From an uncultured Aquimarina sp. (GTDB lineage Bacteria > Bacteroidota > Bacteroidia > Flavobacteriales > Flavobacteriaceae), in NCBI GenBank assembly GCA_947500505.1, contig CANMSL010000009.1, forward strand, positions 62,001-126,000: a stretch of 64,000 nucleotides of DNA, given 5' to 3'. The notes under the pieces are model-generated. The model had not been told where the DNA came from. It did not search any database and was given only the letters and a program-made list of their open reading frames with translations. Both the position numbers and the translations under genes were made by a program. Positions 9,153 to 19,353 of this stretch are shown piece after piece (positions within the stretch are counted from its first letter, which is position 1; each line of letters opens with the position of its first letter).

Positions 9153-9266
9153 TCAAATAAAAGAATATAAAAGTGCCGCTATAAAAACACTCACCGATGT
9201 GAATACTAATATAAGAAAGGAATTTCTAATTGAATTATTTTTTGATTTTGATTTTTCCTTAAACAT
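9153..9266 (-). CDS. Possible 37-residue single-pass membrane protein
   Basis: ATG-started frame of 37 codons, unlisted because of its size. Residues 1-15 are basic and polar (MFKEKSKSKNNSIRN) and residues 16-37 are one hydrophobic segment ending in LLYSFI, giving a classical small membrane protein with positive-inside topology. A strong terminator hairpin at 9112-9128 follows immediately. No homologue can be named from sequence alone. The topology plus terminator make it more convincing than a chance frame. Confidence 0.5.
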   Translation of the reverse strand: MFKEKSKSKNNSIRNSFLILVFTSVSVFIAALLYSFI

Positions 9267-9797
9267 TGTTCTTTATTTATCTAAAAATTGCATACCTACT
9301 GGCACTCGGTAATTCTTTTAAAAATTTTAAAAAAGGATTAAAGTTAATTTTGAAATATCTATAAAAAAGCTCCATAATAATAATTTTAAAAAATGTTATA
9401 AATGTTTTGTGTTCTTACTTTATTTGAATATTAAAACTAACTGACCCAAGAACTGTACTTAAATTTTATCTAAAAATTCTGCCTGTACTTTAGATCGAGA
9501 GTTTTGCGGATTCAAAAAAAATACAGTTTACTATTTAAGAAGATTGAAAATATATTAATCAATCAAGATTACTTGAGAGTATTCATACCAACTGTACATT
9601 CTTAATATAAATGAAATAAGAAAAAAGTCAAGAGAATTAACGAGATTTAACCGTAATAGCAGTCTTTTAACTTAAATAATGTTAAATGTCTTTAGAAAGT
9701 ATTAATGATTTTAACGACTACTAAAGATAGTATCCCGTTAGTTAAAGACGCAGATTTAATGGGAATTTAAAGAAAGATGAACTTTTTTTAAAAACAA
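9267..9797. other. Non-coding gap upstream of the small membrane protein
   Basis: About 530 bases of AT-rich DNA between the tiny membrane-protein frame and the dps terminator. No open frame of coding quality, repeat or RNA-like structure was recognised. It presumably holds the promoter of the small gene. Confidence 0.4.
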
Positions 9798-9823
9798 AAT
9801 AGGTCACTAAAAAATGACCTATT
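9798..9823 (-). terminator. Terminator of the dps-like gene
   Basis: AATAGGTCA (9798-9806) pairs with TGACCTATT (9815-9823) around an eight-base loop. Read on the minus strand it is followed by TTTTGTTTTT, the expected U-rich tail for the gene ending at 9851. Confidence 0.8.
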
Positions 9824-9850
9824 CTGAATATTTAATGAATTAAAGGCTTT

Positions 9851-10348
9851 TTATGAAGGTTTTGACCAAGCTGTGAACATCCAGTGCCTTTTTTCTATAC
9901 GTCGCATAAATTGCGTAGCGATTTCTTCAGTGGCTGAATCCCCGGCTTTTAGGGCAGCATTTAAAACATTAAGCATAGCGTCATGTAGTATTTGAAAATC
10001 CTTCAATATTTCCTGTACCATTGTCAAAGGAGTTAATTCTCTTTCGACTTCTTTGATACGTGATATTTTTAGATGTTGTTTTAATGTATGTTTTGGTTTT
10101 AAACCGAAAACCCGGATACGCTCTGCGATAATATCTGTTTGCAGCTTTACTTCATTATATTCAATTTCGAATTGTTCATGAAGCTCAAAAAAATCTCCGC
10201 CTTCTACATTCCAATGAAAACTTCTTAGTTTATGATAATGGACAATATAATTGGATAAAAGTTCATTAAGTGCTACTACTATTTCTGCAGTTTCTAAATA
10301 AGTAAATCCTAGTTTTTTGTATGCTTTTTGTTTTTTGTCGTCTTCCAT
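9851..10348 (-). CDS. Dps-family ferritin-like protein
   Basis: A 165-residue DNA-protection/iron-storage protein. The ferroxidase region LRSFHWNVEGGDFFELHEQF carries His45, His57 and Glu61, the intersubunit iron site typical of Dps. Family members form dodecameric shells that oxidise iron with hydrogen peroxide and can coat DNA. The C-terminus is short, so nonspecific DNA binding would rely on the lysine-rich N-terminus (MEDDKKQKAYKKL). It sits between the LapA-like gene upstream and a clear terminator downstream, next to other stress genes. Confidence 0.92.
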   Translation of the reverse strand: MEDDKKQKAYKKLGFTYLETAEIVVALNELLSNYIVHYHKLRSFHWNVEGGDFFELHEQFEIEYNEVKLQTDIIAERIRVFGLKPKHTLKQHLKISRIKEVERELTPLTMVQEILKDFQILHDAMLNVLNAALKAGDSATEEIATQFMRRIEKRHWMFTAWSKPS

Positions 10349-10397
10349 GTAATAGGGTTTTATATTTTAGTTTATAATTAATTTGAATTTCTAGAGT

Positions 10398-10673
10398 CTA
10401 GTCTTCAGGTTTAATTTCTTGCTCATTTAAGAGGCTTTCAACTTTTTTTTGTGATTTATTTTTTAATTTTCTTAAGTGATAAATTGTAGGGATAACCGCC
10501 ACAACCGAAATTAGAATAGCGATCGAAAATGCAGTAAAAAGTACTAGGGAGAGAGAGGCTTCTGCCTCCCATAAGAAAAGTTGAATGGTGATAATCTGCG
10601 AATTTTGTAAAGTAAAAACCGTGATGGCTATCAGTGATATGGCTGTGATGATTAATGTTCCTAGTTTTTTCAT
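10398..10673 (-). CDS. LapA-domain (DUF1049) membrane protein
   Basis: A 91-residue protein with two membrane segments, about residues 5-22 and 40-64, separated by the conserved stretch FTLQNSQIITIQLFLW typical of the LapA/YciS family, and a basic cytoplasmic tail HLRKLKNK. Members assist envelope lipid or lipopolysaccharide assembly. It lies 49 bases upstream of dps on the same strand and may be co-transcribed with it. Confidence 0.82.
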   Translation of the reverse strand: MKKLGTLIITAISLIAITVFTLQNSQIITIQLFLWEAEASLSLVLFTAFSIAILISVVAVIPTIYHLRKLKNKSQKKVESLLNEQEIKPED

Positions 10674-10954
10674 TATACATTCAGGTTAGTGATATTTCTC
10701 CGTTGCTCAAAAAAGTAGCTAGGAAAATTTATCTCCACTTAAGAAACTGAAATTTTAATAATTGCGTTAACGCATCTGATCCAAATTGTAACGCAAAAGC
10801 GTTTTTAAAATGTAAGGATATAGACTCAATGAAATTGAATACTGTAATATTTCCTATTTTTACCTGATATCGATTTACTAAATAATTGATTAAAAATTAT
10901 GGCACTAGATAGAAATCATTAGATTTATTGGACTTCATAAATAAGTTTTGCTTT

Positions 10955-12224
10955 ATGTCCGATTCTTTGCTTTTTATCCCCGACATATCTGGTTACACAC
11001 AATTTGTTCAAACTACCGAAGTAGAGCATAGTCAGCACGTTAGCAGAACTATTAGAAATTTTAATTAAAGCAAATACTCAAAATTTAAGATTAGCTGAAG
11101 TGGAAGGGGATGCATTATTTTTTTAATAAAGAAGAAGAGATACCTTCTCAGGAAAAATTATTGGCACAGATTGAAACCATGTTTACAGCTTTCTATAGTC
11201 ATTTAAGGTTATTAGAAAAGAACCGAATTTGTCCTTGCAAAGATTGTGCTACGGCGCCTAATCTTCAATTAAAAATAATTACACATTGTGGAGCATTTCA
11301 ATTTATAACAGTTCAGGGAAAACGAAAACCTTTTGGGCAAATAGTTATTGAGGCGCATAGATTACTGAAGAATTCTATATCTAGCAATAATTATGCGTTG
11401 ATAAGTCAAAGTCTATCACAGGTGATCGGAATTCCTGACGATTACAAAAGTCAATTATTTGATTTTTCTGGTATGAGGATATGTATGATGGGAAATCCAT
11501 TAAACCCGGATTGTACATTGGAACTTCGTTGTGAGTGTTGAAAGTGCAAGAAAATAGAATATTTTCCAAGTTTCAGCATAGCATCGCTATGGTTAAACTT
11601 TAAAATGTAGTGAAACGCTGTATTTTGCAGGAGTTTCGACATGTAATAGATTTTCCAATGCATAATCCGGGTTAAATACTCGTTTTCTGAAATTGATAAA
11701 AATAAATTGAAACTTACTTCTTATGAAACTCCATCTAAGGTGCAGTTTGATCGTCCTCCAGGAATCATCGTAAAAAAAGAGTTTAATGTTTCTGCCGATC
11801 GATTATTGGAGCATATTACTAATTATAGCTATCGTCATAATTGGGTCAATGGAGTTGATAAATTTGAATATAACCCTAATGAGGTGACACGATTGGGCAC
11901 AGAGCACGTTTGTGTAATTGACGGGAGGCGATTAAACTTTACTACGATAACCAAAAATGTAGAGCCCGATCAATTGGTTGGTTTATGGGGAACTTACAAC
12001 AGACGTTCCGATTATCGATTCACTACATCAATTTTATATTATTGATCGAATCTCTGAAAAATTCAAGTAGGCTATGTGTAGAGATGTATCCCAAAACAAA
12101 ATCAATTTATAAAAGAATTCTTCTGTCTTTGTTCATTAAAAAGGCTTTTAAAAAATCAATAGAGGACTCTCTTAACAACCTGTCGGTTTATATCGAACAG
12201 GGTGATCTCAATAATTTTAGTTAG
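10955..12224 (+). pseudogene. Decayed DUF2652-SRPBCC fusion gene
   Basis: Pieces of one two-domain protein lie in order but in different frames. The start at 10955 gives SLLFIPDISGYTQFVQTTEVEHSQH, which I split here as a DUF2652 N-terminus. The frame changes near 11041, giving AELLEILIKANTQNL and EGDALFF; it changes again inside a run of seven T at about 11117-11123, giving NKEEEIPSQ to LELRCEC, and stops at 11541. About 165 degraded bases follow. From 11707 an SRPBCC domain appears (PSKVQFDRPPG, YRHNWVNGVDKFEY, RLGTEHVCV), shifts frame again around 12010-12045, and ends with KAFKKSIEDSLNNL. At least three frameshifts and one stop argue for a genuine pseudogene rather than a single sequencing slip. 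Confidence 0.82.
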
Positions 12225-13501
12225 ATTATATCTAAAAGGCGTTCTAGTTGCATTCCTCTTGATCCTTTTATAAGGACAGCCCCCTTGATTTGATCAAAAG
12301 ACTGGTTCTCTTTGAAGTCTTCAAAAGATTGATATTTACGTATTCGCTTAGAATTCTCAGTTTTGGTGTTGAAAAAATTTTCGCCAATCAAATAGATCAT
12401 ATTACAAGAGGTGTTAGTTATTTGATTTACTGTTTTTTGATGTTCCTGAGGAGCGGTATCGCCCAGCTCAAACATATCTCCAAGAAACGCTGTTTTATAG
12501 TTATATTCTAATTGTTGGAAATTGTCAATAGCGGCACTCATACTAGACGGATTTGCATTATAGGCGTCTAATATTATGGTGATACCTTGTTTTTTTATGA
12601 TCTGAGAACGATTATTGGAAGGGATGTAAGATTCTATAGCGTTTTTAATATTTGTAGGGGATATTTTGAAATAATTTCCGATTGCAATAGCCGCAGCAAT
12701 ATTAGTAAAATTATACGTGCCAATTAGTTTCGTTGTTATTAACATACCTTCATACCATACACTTACCATCGGATTTGCAGTTTCTAGATGAATGCCTACA
12801 TCGCTTTTTAGAATTTGTGAAAACGTAAATGTTTTTATTCCCTTTGCTGCGTTACAAAGTTTAGAATCCTCTACATTTAAAAAGATAAGCTTTTTATGTT
12901 TTTTAAGGTGTTGATAGAGCTCAGTTTTTCCCTGTAAGACGCCTTCCAGACCTCCAAATCCCTCAATATGGGCTTTTCCTATATTGGTGATGTAGCCAAA
13001 GTCGGGATACGTAATATTACATAAAAACTCTATTTCCTTTTTATGGTTTGCTCCCATTTCCACAATTCCAATTTCAGTGCTTTTGTTCATTGATAAAAGG
13101 GTAAGTGGCACACCGATATGATTATTTAGATTGCCCGCGGTTGCTGTAGTCTTATAAGTAGATGCGAGTACACAGTTGATTAATTCCTTAGTAGTGGTTT
13201 TTCCATTACTGCCTGTAAGTGCAATTATTGGAATCTTTAAGTATTTCCGGTGATACGTTGCGAGATCTTGTAAAGTTTTTAAACTGTCATCAACCAGAAT
13301 ATATTTTTCGGATATAAGAAATTCTTTATCATCAATTATCGCATAAGAAGCTCCATTTTCAATTGCTTGTTGAGCATATTCATTACCGTCAAAATTATCC
13401 CCTTTTAGAGCGAAAAAAATAGTGTTCTTTTTAATTTTTCGGGTATCAGTGCATATACCCGTTCCCTTGAGGAATAGCTGATGTATCTCTGCTATATTCA
13501 T
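12221..13501 (-). CDS. murF: UDP-MurNAc-tripeptide--D-Ala-D-Ala ligase
   Basis: Last cytoplasmic Mur ligase of peptidoglycan precursor synthesis; adds D-alanyl-D-alanine to UDP-MurNAc-tripeptide using ATP. The 426-residue length fits. Seen in order: the N-terminal UDP-binding region (TDTRKIKKNTIFFALKG), the P-loop ALTGSNGKTTTKE near residue 105, NLNNHIGVPLTLL, VEMGANHKKEIEFL, NIGKAHIEGFGG and the C-terminal ILDAYNANPSSMSAA. It is downstream of gldJ on the same strand, separated by a terminator, the usual flavobacterial neighbourhood. Its stop overlaps the end of the convergent DUF2652 pseudogene by four bases. Confidence 0.97.
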   Translation of the reverse strand: MNIAEIHQLFLKGTGICTDTRKIKKNTIFFALKGDNFDGNEYAQQAIENGASYAIIDDKEFLISEKYILVDDSLKTLQDLATYHRKYLKIPIIALTGSNGKTTTKELINCVLASTYKTTATAGNLNNHIGVPLTLLSMNKSTEIGIVEMGANHKKEIEFLCNITYPDFGYITNIGKAHIEGFGGLEGVLQGKTELYQHLKKHKKLIFLNVEDSKLCNAAKGIKTFTFSQILKSDVGIHLETANPMVSVWYEGMLITTKLIGTYNFTNIAAAIAIGNYFKISPTNIKNAIESYIPSNNRSQIIKKQGITIILDAYNANPSSMSAAIDNFQQLEYNYKTAFLGDMFELGDTAPQEHQKTVNQITNTSCNMIYLIGENFFNTKTENSKRIRKYQSFEDFKENQSFDQIKGAVLIKGSRGMQLERLLDII

Positions 13502-13522
13502 TTATTTAATGTCATTGTGTTA

Positions 13523-13556
13523 AAAAGCCCTGTACAAATCATGTATCAGGGCTTTT
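13523..13556 (-). terminator. Terminator of gldJ
   Basis: AAAAGCCCTG (13523-13532) pairs with CAGGGCTTTT (13547-13556). On the minus strand the stem is followed by T-rich sequence, 30 bases after the gldJ stop. Confidence 0.82.
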
Positions 13557-13585
13557 ATATATTAACGAACTATTAAAGTTTATTC

Positions 13586-15259
13586 TTACCTTGGAGCTCT
13601 ATGCTTCGGGGTCTTTTTATTTTTAGCTTTTTCACCTACACGAGACATTGCGTTTCTGAATCCGATATAATCAGTAGCCATATCCTGTGGAAAGAATCGT
13701 CTTTGAGCAGGATCTAACCAATAAGCTCTGTCTTTCCAGGAACCTCCTTTATAAACTCTTACCTCTTCACTAACTATTGTCGTTCTCTTGCTAGACTCAT
13801 CGTATCTTCTGTCTAATTTAGTACTGTCTTCAGCATTTGGTAGAACACTATGGATAGGAGAGTTGTACATTCTTCGATTTGGAATGTTTTCATCCTGAAA
13901 TCCTTCATAATATCTTGAAGAGCTTTTGTCTCCATCTCTAAAGTTACGGTTGTCACTTTGAGTAAAGTTAGTTCTTAAATACGTTTCATTTTCATCAACA
14001 GGAGTCTGTAAAATACCTCCAGGTAACACTCTGGCAACTATTTTTCCATTACTTAAGGTGTCATAGATAATAGAATCCGTAGTTACAATTTTTACAGTTC
14101 CATCCGGGTTAATTGCATTTTTGGTATATACATTACCTCTATAGTAGTTAAAATCATTATACTCATCATCTACTATTGGTCTATACACATCGGCAACCCA
14201 TTCTGCCACATTACCAGCCATATCATAAAGACCATAATCATTTGGATCGTAAGATGCCACCGGAGCAGTAATATCAGCACCATCATCACTCCATCCTGCA
14301 ATACCGCCATAGTCACCATCACCTTGCTTAAAGTTAGCTAATTGATCCCCACGTGTTCTTCTTTTTCCTGAACGGGTATATTGCCCGTCCCAAGGATATT
14401 TCTTTCTACCTCTATATATGTTATAACTTCTTAATTCTACCAAACCTAATGCAGCATATTCCCATTCCGCTTCGGTTGGAAGCCTGTACTTTGGTAAAAG
14501 TAATCCATCTTTACGTTGGATATACAAACCGGTAGAGTCATTTCTTTTTTCGTATTGCTCTGACTTTTTACCTCCTCTTGTCGCTTCATCATTACCTCCA
14601 TAGGTTTGTGATGGAGCGTTTAAGTAAGTATCTGTATTAAAAGTACTCTCTGCAGAAACATCTTCAAAAGGAGCATTTTCTTTAATTACTCTTTCTTCTT
14701 CAAGAATTCTTTCATTTACTCGATCAGTTCTCCATTTACTGAATTCTACAGCCTGAATCCAGTTAACACCTACTACAGGGTAATTAGCATACGCTGGATG
14801 GCGAAGATAGTTATTGGTCATCATTTCGTTGAAACCTAAACGATTCCTCCAAACCAATGTGTCAGGAAGTGCACCGTGATATATATTTTTATATTTAGGC
14901 TCAGTTGGAGGATACACACCTTTTAACCAATCTAGATATTCCAGATACATTACATTAGTAACCTCTGTTTCATCCATATAAAAAGATTGAACGTGCTGTT
15001 GTGTTGGAGTGTTATTCCAATCGTGCATAACATCATCCTGAACTCTTCCCATCGTAAAAGTTCCACCTTCAACAAAAACCAGTCCTGGTCCTGTCTCTTG
15101 TTCTTTGTAATTAGTGTTTACTTGAAACCCACCATCTTTGGAATTGTATTTCCAACCAGTGGCTCTAGAACTGTTGCCGTAATCTGTCTTGTTACAGCTA
15201 AACAGTAAGATGCTAATGGTAAGTACCATTAGCGACTTAAAAACTAACGCGTTTTTCAT
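13586..15259 (-). CDS. gldJ: Gliding motility lipoprotein GldJ
   Basis: A 557-residue outer-membrane-associated lipoprotein needed for gliding and for stability of the type IX secretion machinery. The SPII signal is MKNALVFKSLMVLTISILLFSC with the lipidated Cys at residue 22. The rest is a formylglycine-generating-enzyme-like (FGE-sulfatase) fold: VEGGTFTMGRV near residue 65, DETEVTNVMYLEYLDW, YRLPTEAEWEYAALG, GLYDMAGNVAEWVADV and the C-terminal VYKGGSWKDRAYWLDPAQRRF. It is divergent from porU, as in other gliding Flavobacteriaceae, and the identification rests on both motifs and synteny. Confidence 0.95.
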   Translation of the reverse strand: MKNALVFKSLMVLTISILLFSCNKTDYGNSSRATGWKYNSKDGGFQVNTNYKEQETGPGLVFVEGGTFTMGRVQDDVMHDWNNTPTQQHVQSFYMDETEVTNVMYLEYLDWLKGVYPPTEPKYKNIYHGALPDTLVWRNRLGFNEMMTNNYLRHPAYANYPVVGVNWIQAVEFSKWRTDRVNERILEEERVIKENAPFEDVSAESTFNTDTYLNAPSQTYGGNDEATRGGKKSEQYEKRNDSTGLYIQRKDGLLLPKYRLPTEAEWEYAALGLVELRSYNIYRGRKKYPWDGQYTRSGKRRTRGDQLANFKQGDGDYGGIAGWSDDGADITAPVASYDPNDYGLYDMAGNVAEWVADVYRPIVDDEYNDFNYYRGNVYTKNAINPDGTVKIVTTDSIIYDTLSNGKIVARVLPGGILQTPVDENETYLRTNFTQSDNRNFRDGDKSSSRYYEGFQDENIPNRRMYNSPIHSVLPNAEDSTKLDRRYDESSKRTTIVSEEVRVYKGGSWKDRAYWLDPAQRRFFPQDMATDYIGFRNAMSRVGEKAKNKKTPKHRAPR

Positions 15260-15473
15260 AATCTTAAGTTCGTTAAAGTAGAAATTAGGGCTTGCAATAT
15301 AATAATTAACGTTAAATTTACCCTAATATTTTTAAAATAATATCAAATCGTGAAAAAATTATAGTTTTTACGACAGACTTTGGTTTAACGCAATATTTTT
15401 ATGTTTATTATTATTTTTGAAGAAAAACCATCTTTTGAGGAACACTAAAACTGTGCTAAACCCGTTATACGCT

Positions 15474-18400
15474 ATGATGAAGAAAATTACAATTTTATGT
15501 GCGCTACTGATTTCTGTTCTTATTTCTGCACAACAAACGGTACATGTAGACATCGACTGGAAAGATGTAAAAATTAATACATCTGGTAACATTTCGCTGA
15601 CTGTTCCGGGATTTAATGAAAAGAATTTTGAATATCGTGACGATATTGGCGTTCAATTTACAACTCAATGGGAAGAATTTGCAGAGATTAATTCAAATAC
15701 TGCAGAGATTAAAAACATCCTATATGAAAATATAACCAGAGCCGAATTAAAAGATCTCGATGTCAGTCTTATTCCAAAAGAGGTGAGATACGATATACGA
15801 TCTGTGAAAGCAAGAAACCAAAGAAATGGTTTCATCAGTCTAGTCCCGATGATCAGAGTAGGCAATGTTTTTAAAAAGATAGTTGCTTTTGATATCGTTT
15901 ATCAGATAAATGGACGTAAATCCATTGGAAAGAATTTTCCAATCAGTAATTCGGTTCTGGCATCAGGAGATTGGTTTCGTTTTTATGTGGATAAAACAGG
16001 TGTTTTTAGAATTACACCTGCTTTTTTAAATAGCTTAGGTATGGATGTGTCGTCAATTGATCCGGGTACGATTAAGATTTATGGTAACGGAGGGCAGATG
16101 ATGCCTTTGATCAACGAGCAGAATACAGAGTTTGATTTAAGAGAAAATGCCATTCAGGTAGTTGGTGGGGAGGACGGTATTTTTTCTGGAGATGATTATA
16201 TTCTTTTGTATGGTGAAGGTACTTATGGATATAGCGAAGAAAATATTACCAACCTAAACTTATATGCCGATAAATCCTATTATTATATCACTGCAGGAGG
16301 TGTAAACGGAAGGCGGGTGTCTCGCTATAATGAACCTAGCGGTGCTGCCGATGTACAAATTAACTCTTTTTCGGATTATCAGTTCTATGAAGTTGATCAA
16401 TACAATATAGTGAAAGTAGGTAGACGTTGGTTCGGAGATCGTTTTGATGTACAAAACAGTAAAAACTACAGTTTTGATTTTCCTAACTTACTTACCACAG
16501 AACCGGTAGAGCTAAGAGTTTTTGCCGCTGCCACTTCTGCTTCACCATCCAGTATGAATATTACTATAAACGGAGGACAGGTAGCAACTTTAAATTTCGC
16601 ACAGGTTTCCGGAACATCCTTGGGTTCTCCTAGAGATATTACTCAGGATATAACTGCTGTTTCTGATCAGATAGCCATTGGCTTAAATTATAATAATAAC
16701 GGAAATCCGGCAGCAATTGGATACCTCGACTTTATTAGTCTAAAAGCAAAAAGAGCACTAATCGGAACTAATTCTCAGATGTTGTTTTCATACGAAGAAG
16801 CTGCAACTTTAGCTGGAATCGGACAATATAACCTAACAAATGCCAGTACAATTTCTCAGGTATGGGATGTTACCAATCCTGAAGCTATTCGAACGGTAAT
16901 CAATGATAATGAATTAGCCAGCTTAAGTTTTAAGGCTGCTTTGGGTGAATCACGAGAATATGTAGCACTGGTGCCGTCAGATTATTATAGTCCGTTGGCA
17001 GATCAAACAGCGAGGGTAGATAATCAGGATATCAAAGGAACAGTCTTTCTTAATAATCAAGGTCAGTTCGAAGATGTTGATTATCTGATTATTTCTAATA
17101 GTACATTAGTGCAATCTGCAAATAGACTTGCAGAGCATCACAGAAATCTTAATAATTATAATGTGAAAGTGATCACATTAGACCAGATTTATCACGAATT
17201 TGGTAGTGGTAAACAGGATGTTGTAGCTATTAGAAATCTTATAAGATATGTGTATGAAAATGCATCAAGCCCCAATGAGCGATTAAAATATGCGTGTTTT
17301 TTTGGAGATGCTTCGGTCGATTATAAAGGTTTATTGTTAAGAGAAAATTGTGCTGATAGTAATATTGTGCCAACGTTTCAGAGCTTAAGCAGTTTTTCTT
17401 TAGTAAGTTCATTTGCTACTGATGATTTTTTTGGTTCGATGGATCCTTTAGAAGGTCAGATGTTGGCAAGTGATCAATTAGATATTGCCGTAGGCAGAGT
17501 TTTAGCAGATACGCCCCGATTAGCAGAAGCTATGGTTTCTAAGATTATTGACTATGATAGGGAACAATCTTTTGGAAGGTGGAGAAATTCGGTTCTATTA
17601 ATTGCAGATGATGTTGATGTCGATTGGGAAGAAACCATTCAGAGAAACCTCGACGAATTAGGTGATGAATTGGTTCAAAGAAAACCTTATCTAAACCTCA
17701 CAAAAATATACGCAGATGCTTTCCAGCAAGAATCTTCCGCATCCGGAAGCAGATATCCAAGGGTGAATGAAGCTATTTCTAACGCTATAGAAACAGGAGC
17801 TGTGGCAATTGATTATTTTGGACATGGTGGCGAAGATGGGTTGGCCAAAGAGTTTATCTTTAATAAGTCTGATGGGAGTGATCTGGGAAATACAAATAAG
17901 TATCCCATTTTTATAACAGTAACATGCGAATTCACAAAATTTGATAATCCTTGCAGGGACACTGCAGGAGAGCTTACGTATTGGAATACAAATGGAGGAG
18001 CGGTCGGATTAATTAGCACTACAAGAGATGTAATCGTTACTTTCGGCATATCTGTAAATGATAGGTTGTCAGAGTTTTTATTTCCCGATGGGTCTGAATA
18101 CCCCTCAATAGCAGAGGCGGTTAGACTGATGAAAAACTCCTACACGACCAGCAGTAGGAGAGTAGTTTTCTTTTTTGGGGATCCGGCTATGAAAATGGCT
18201 ATTCCAAAACCAAATATAAGGTTGACCAGTATAAACGATGTTCCCATTACGCAGGAGGTTGACACTCTTAAAGCTTTGAGCAGAGTTAAAATTTCAGGAG
18301 AGGTAGTGAATGAATCTGGCACCTTATTATCTGATTATAACGGCGTATTATCTACTACTATTTATGATAAAGAAATTGATAGACAAACATTGTCTAATGA

Positions 18401-19313
18401 TGGAACAAGAAATAGTGCCGGAGAGTTAATCAAATTAGATTTTAAGATACTTGGGGAAATTATCTTTAGAGGAAAAGCATCGGTTACCAATGGTCTTTTC
18501 GATTTCGAATTTATTGTACCAAGAGATATTGGTATACCAGTAGATACAGGCAGAATAAGTTTTTATGCATCAAGAAATGGTGTACTAGAAAACCAGACAG
18601 GTGCTAATCAAACAATTTTAGTAGGAGGTATAAATGAAGATGCACCCGAAGATAATGTTGGTCCACAAATACAGTTGTTTATGAATGACGAAAGTTTTAT
18701 TTCTGGAGGCGTTACTAATGACTCTCCGATTCTAATAGCTAAGCTCCAGGATGACAATGGGATTAACACGGCTAGTGGTATTGGTCACGATATTTCTGCG
18801 ATACTCGATGGAGATGAGTCTAATCCTTTCATAATGAATGACTTTTATGAAACGGAAATTGATGATTTTACAAGAGGTATTGTGAATTTCAAATTCAGGG
18901 ATTTAGAGCCGGGTCTGCATACGCTAACGTTTAAGGGATGGGATGTTTATAATAATTCTTCTACACAGGAGATTCAATTTGTTGTAACAGATGCGGCTGG
19001 TTTTACGTTAAGTAATGTTCTTAATTACCCAAATCCCTTTGTGAGCCAAACCGAATTTTGGTTTGAACATTCTGGTGCTGTTAGTGATGTGTTAGATGTT
19101 CAGGTTCAAGTGTTTACGGTTTCAGGAAAGGTGGTCTGGACAACAAACCAAACGTTATCCGGTAAAACAAGCTATAGAGAAGATATCCAATGGAATGGTA
19201 GAGATGATTTTGGTGATAAATTAGGAAAAGGCGTGTATGTATATAAGATATCTGTAAAATCAACGTTAACAAATCAGCGAGTTGAGAAATTTGAAAAACT
19301 CGTAATACTATAA
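15474..19313 (+). CDS. porU: Type IX secretion system sortase PorU
   Basis: Cell-surface cysteine peptidase (C25 gingipain-like) that removes the C-terminal signal of type IX cargo and attaches it to the surface. I chose ATG 15474 because it starts a proper signal peptide (MMKKITILCALLISVLISAQ); the frame also extends upstream to a TTG with no leader character. The mature protein has an N-terminal beta region, the C25 catalytic domain with YFGHGGEDG (catalytic His) and TVTCEFTKFDNP (catalytic Cys), and a C-terminal domain with NYPNPF and KGVYVYKISVKS typical of type IX sorting domains. Length 1279 residues is normal for flavobacterial PorU. porV follows after 40 bases. Confidence 0.96.
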   Translation: MMKKITILCALLISVLISAQQTVHVDIDWKDVKINTSGNISLTVPGFNEKNFEYRDDIGVQFTTQWEEFAEINSNTAEIKNILYENITRAELKDLDVSLIPKEVRYDIRSVKARNQRNGFISLVPMIRVGNVFKKIVAFDIVYQINGRKSIGKNFPISNSVLASGDWFRFYVDKTGVFRITPAFLNSLGMDVSSIDPGTIKIYGNGGQMMPLINEQNTEFDLRENAIQVVGGEDGIFSGDDYILLYGEGTYGYSEENITNLNLYADKSYYYITAGGVNGRRVSRYNEPSGAADVQINSFSDYQFYEVDQYNIVKVGRRWFGDRFDVQNSKNYSFDFPNLLTTEPVELRVFAAATSASPSSMNITINGGQVATLNFAQVSGTSLGSPRDITQDITAVSDQIAIGLNYNNNGNPAAIGYLDFISLKAKRALIGTNSQMLFSYEEAATLAGIGQYNLTNASTISQVWDVTNPEAIRTVINDNELASLSFKAALGESREYVALVPSDYYSPLADQTARVDNQDIKGTVFLNNQGQFEDVDYLIISNSTLVQSANRLAEHHRNLNNYNVKVITLDQIYHEFGSGKQDVVAIRNLIRYVYENASSPNERLKYACFFGDASVDYKGLLLRENCADSNIVPTFQSLSSFSLVSSFATDDFFGSMDPLEGQMLASDQLDIAVGRVLADTPRLAEAMVSKIIDYDREQSFGRWRNSVLLIADDVDVDWEETIQRNLDELGDELVQRKPYLNLTKIYADAFQQESSASGSRYPRVNEAISNAIETGAVAIDYFGHGGEDGLAKEFIFNKSDGSDLGNTNKYPIFITVTCEFTKFDNPCRDTAGELTYWNTNGGAVGLISTTRDVIVTFGISVNDRLSEFLFPDGSEYPSIAEAVRLMKNSYTTSSRRVVFFFGDPAMKMAIPKPNIRLTSINDVPITQEVDTLKALSRVKISGEVVNESGTLLSDYNGVLSTTIYDKEIDRQTLSNDGTRNSAGELIKLDFKILGEIIFRGKASVTNGLFDFEFIVPRDIGIPVDTGRISFYASRNGVLENQTGANQTILVGGINEDAPEDNVGPQIQLFMNDESFISGGVTNDSPILIAKLQDDNGINTASGIGHDISAILDGDESNPFIMNDFYETEIDDFTRGIVNFKFRDLEPGLHTLTFKGWDVYNNSSTQEIQFVVTDAAGFTLSNVLNYPNPFVSQTEFWFEHSGAVSDVLDVQVQVFTVSGKVVWTTNQTLSGKTSYREDIQWNGRDDFGDKLGKGVYVYKISVKSTLTNQRVEKFEKLVIL

Positions 19314-19327
19314 TAACTAAATAACTA

Positions 19328-19335
19328 TATATTTG
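19328..19335 (+). promoter_or_regulatory. Possible internal -7 box before porV
   Basis: TATATTTG matches the TAnnTTTG consensus and lies 19 bases before the porV ATG. No -33 TTG was found at proper spacing, so porV may simply be read through from porU. Confidence 0.3.
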
Positions 19336-19353
19336 TCAAAAATCAATTTTCAC

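Noticed and set aside
12221..12224. Overlap of murF with the pseudogene end as a sign of coupling
   Set aside because: The genes are convergent, so a four-base overlap has no translational meaning.
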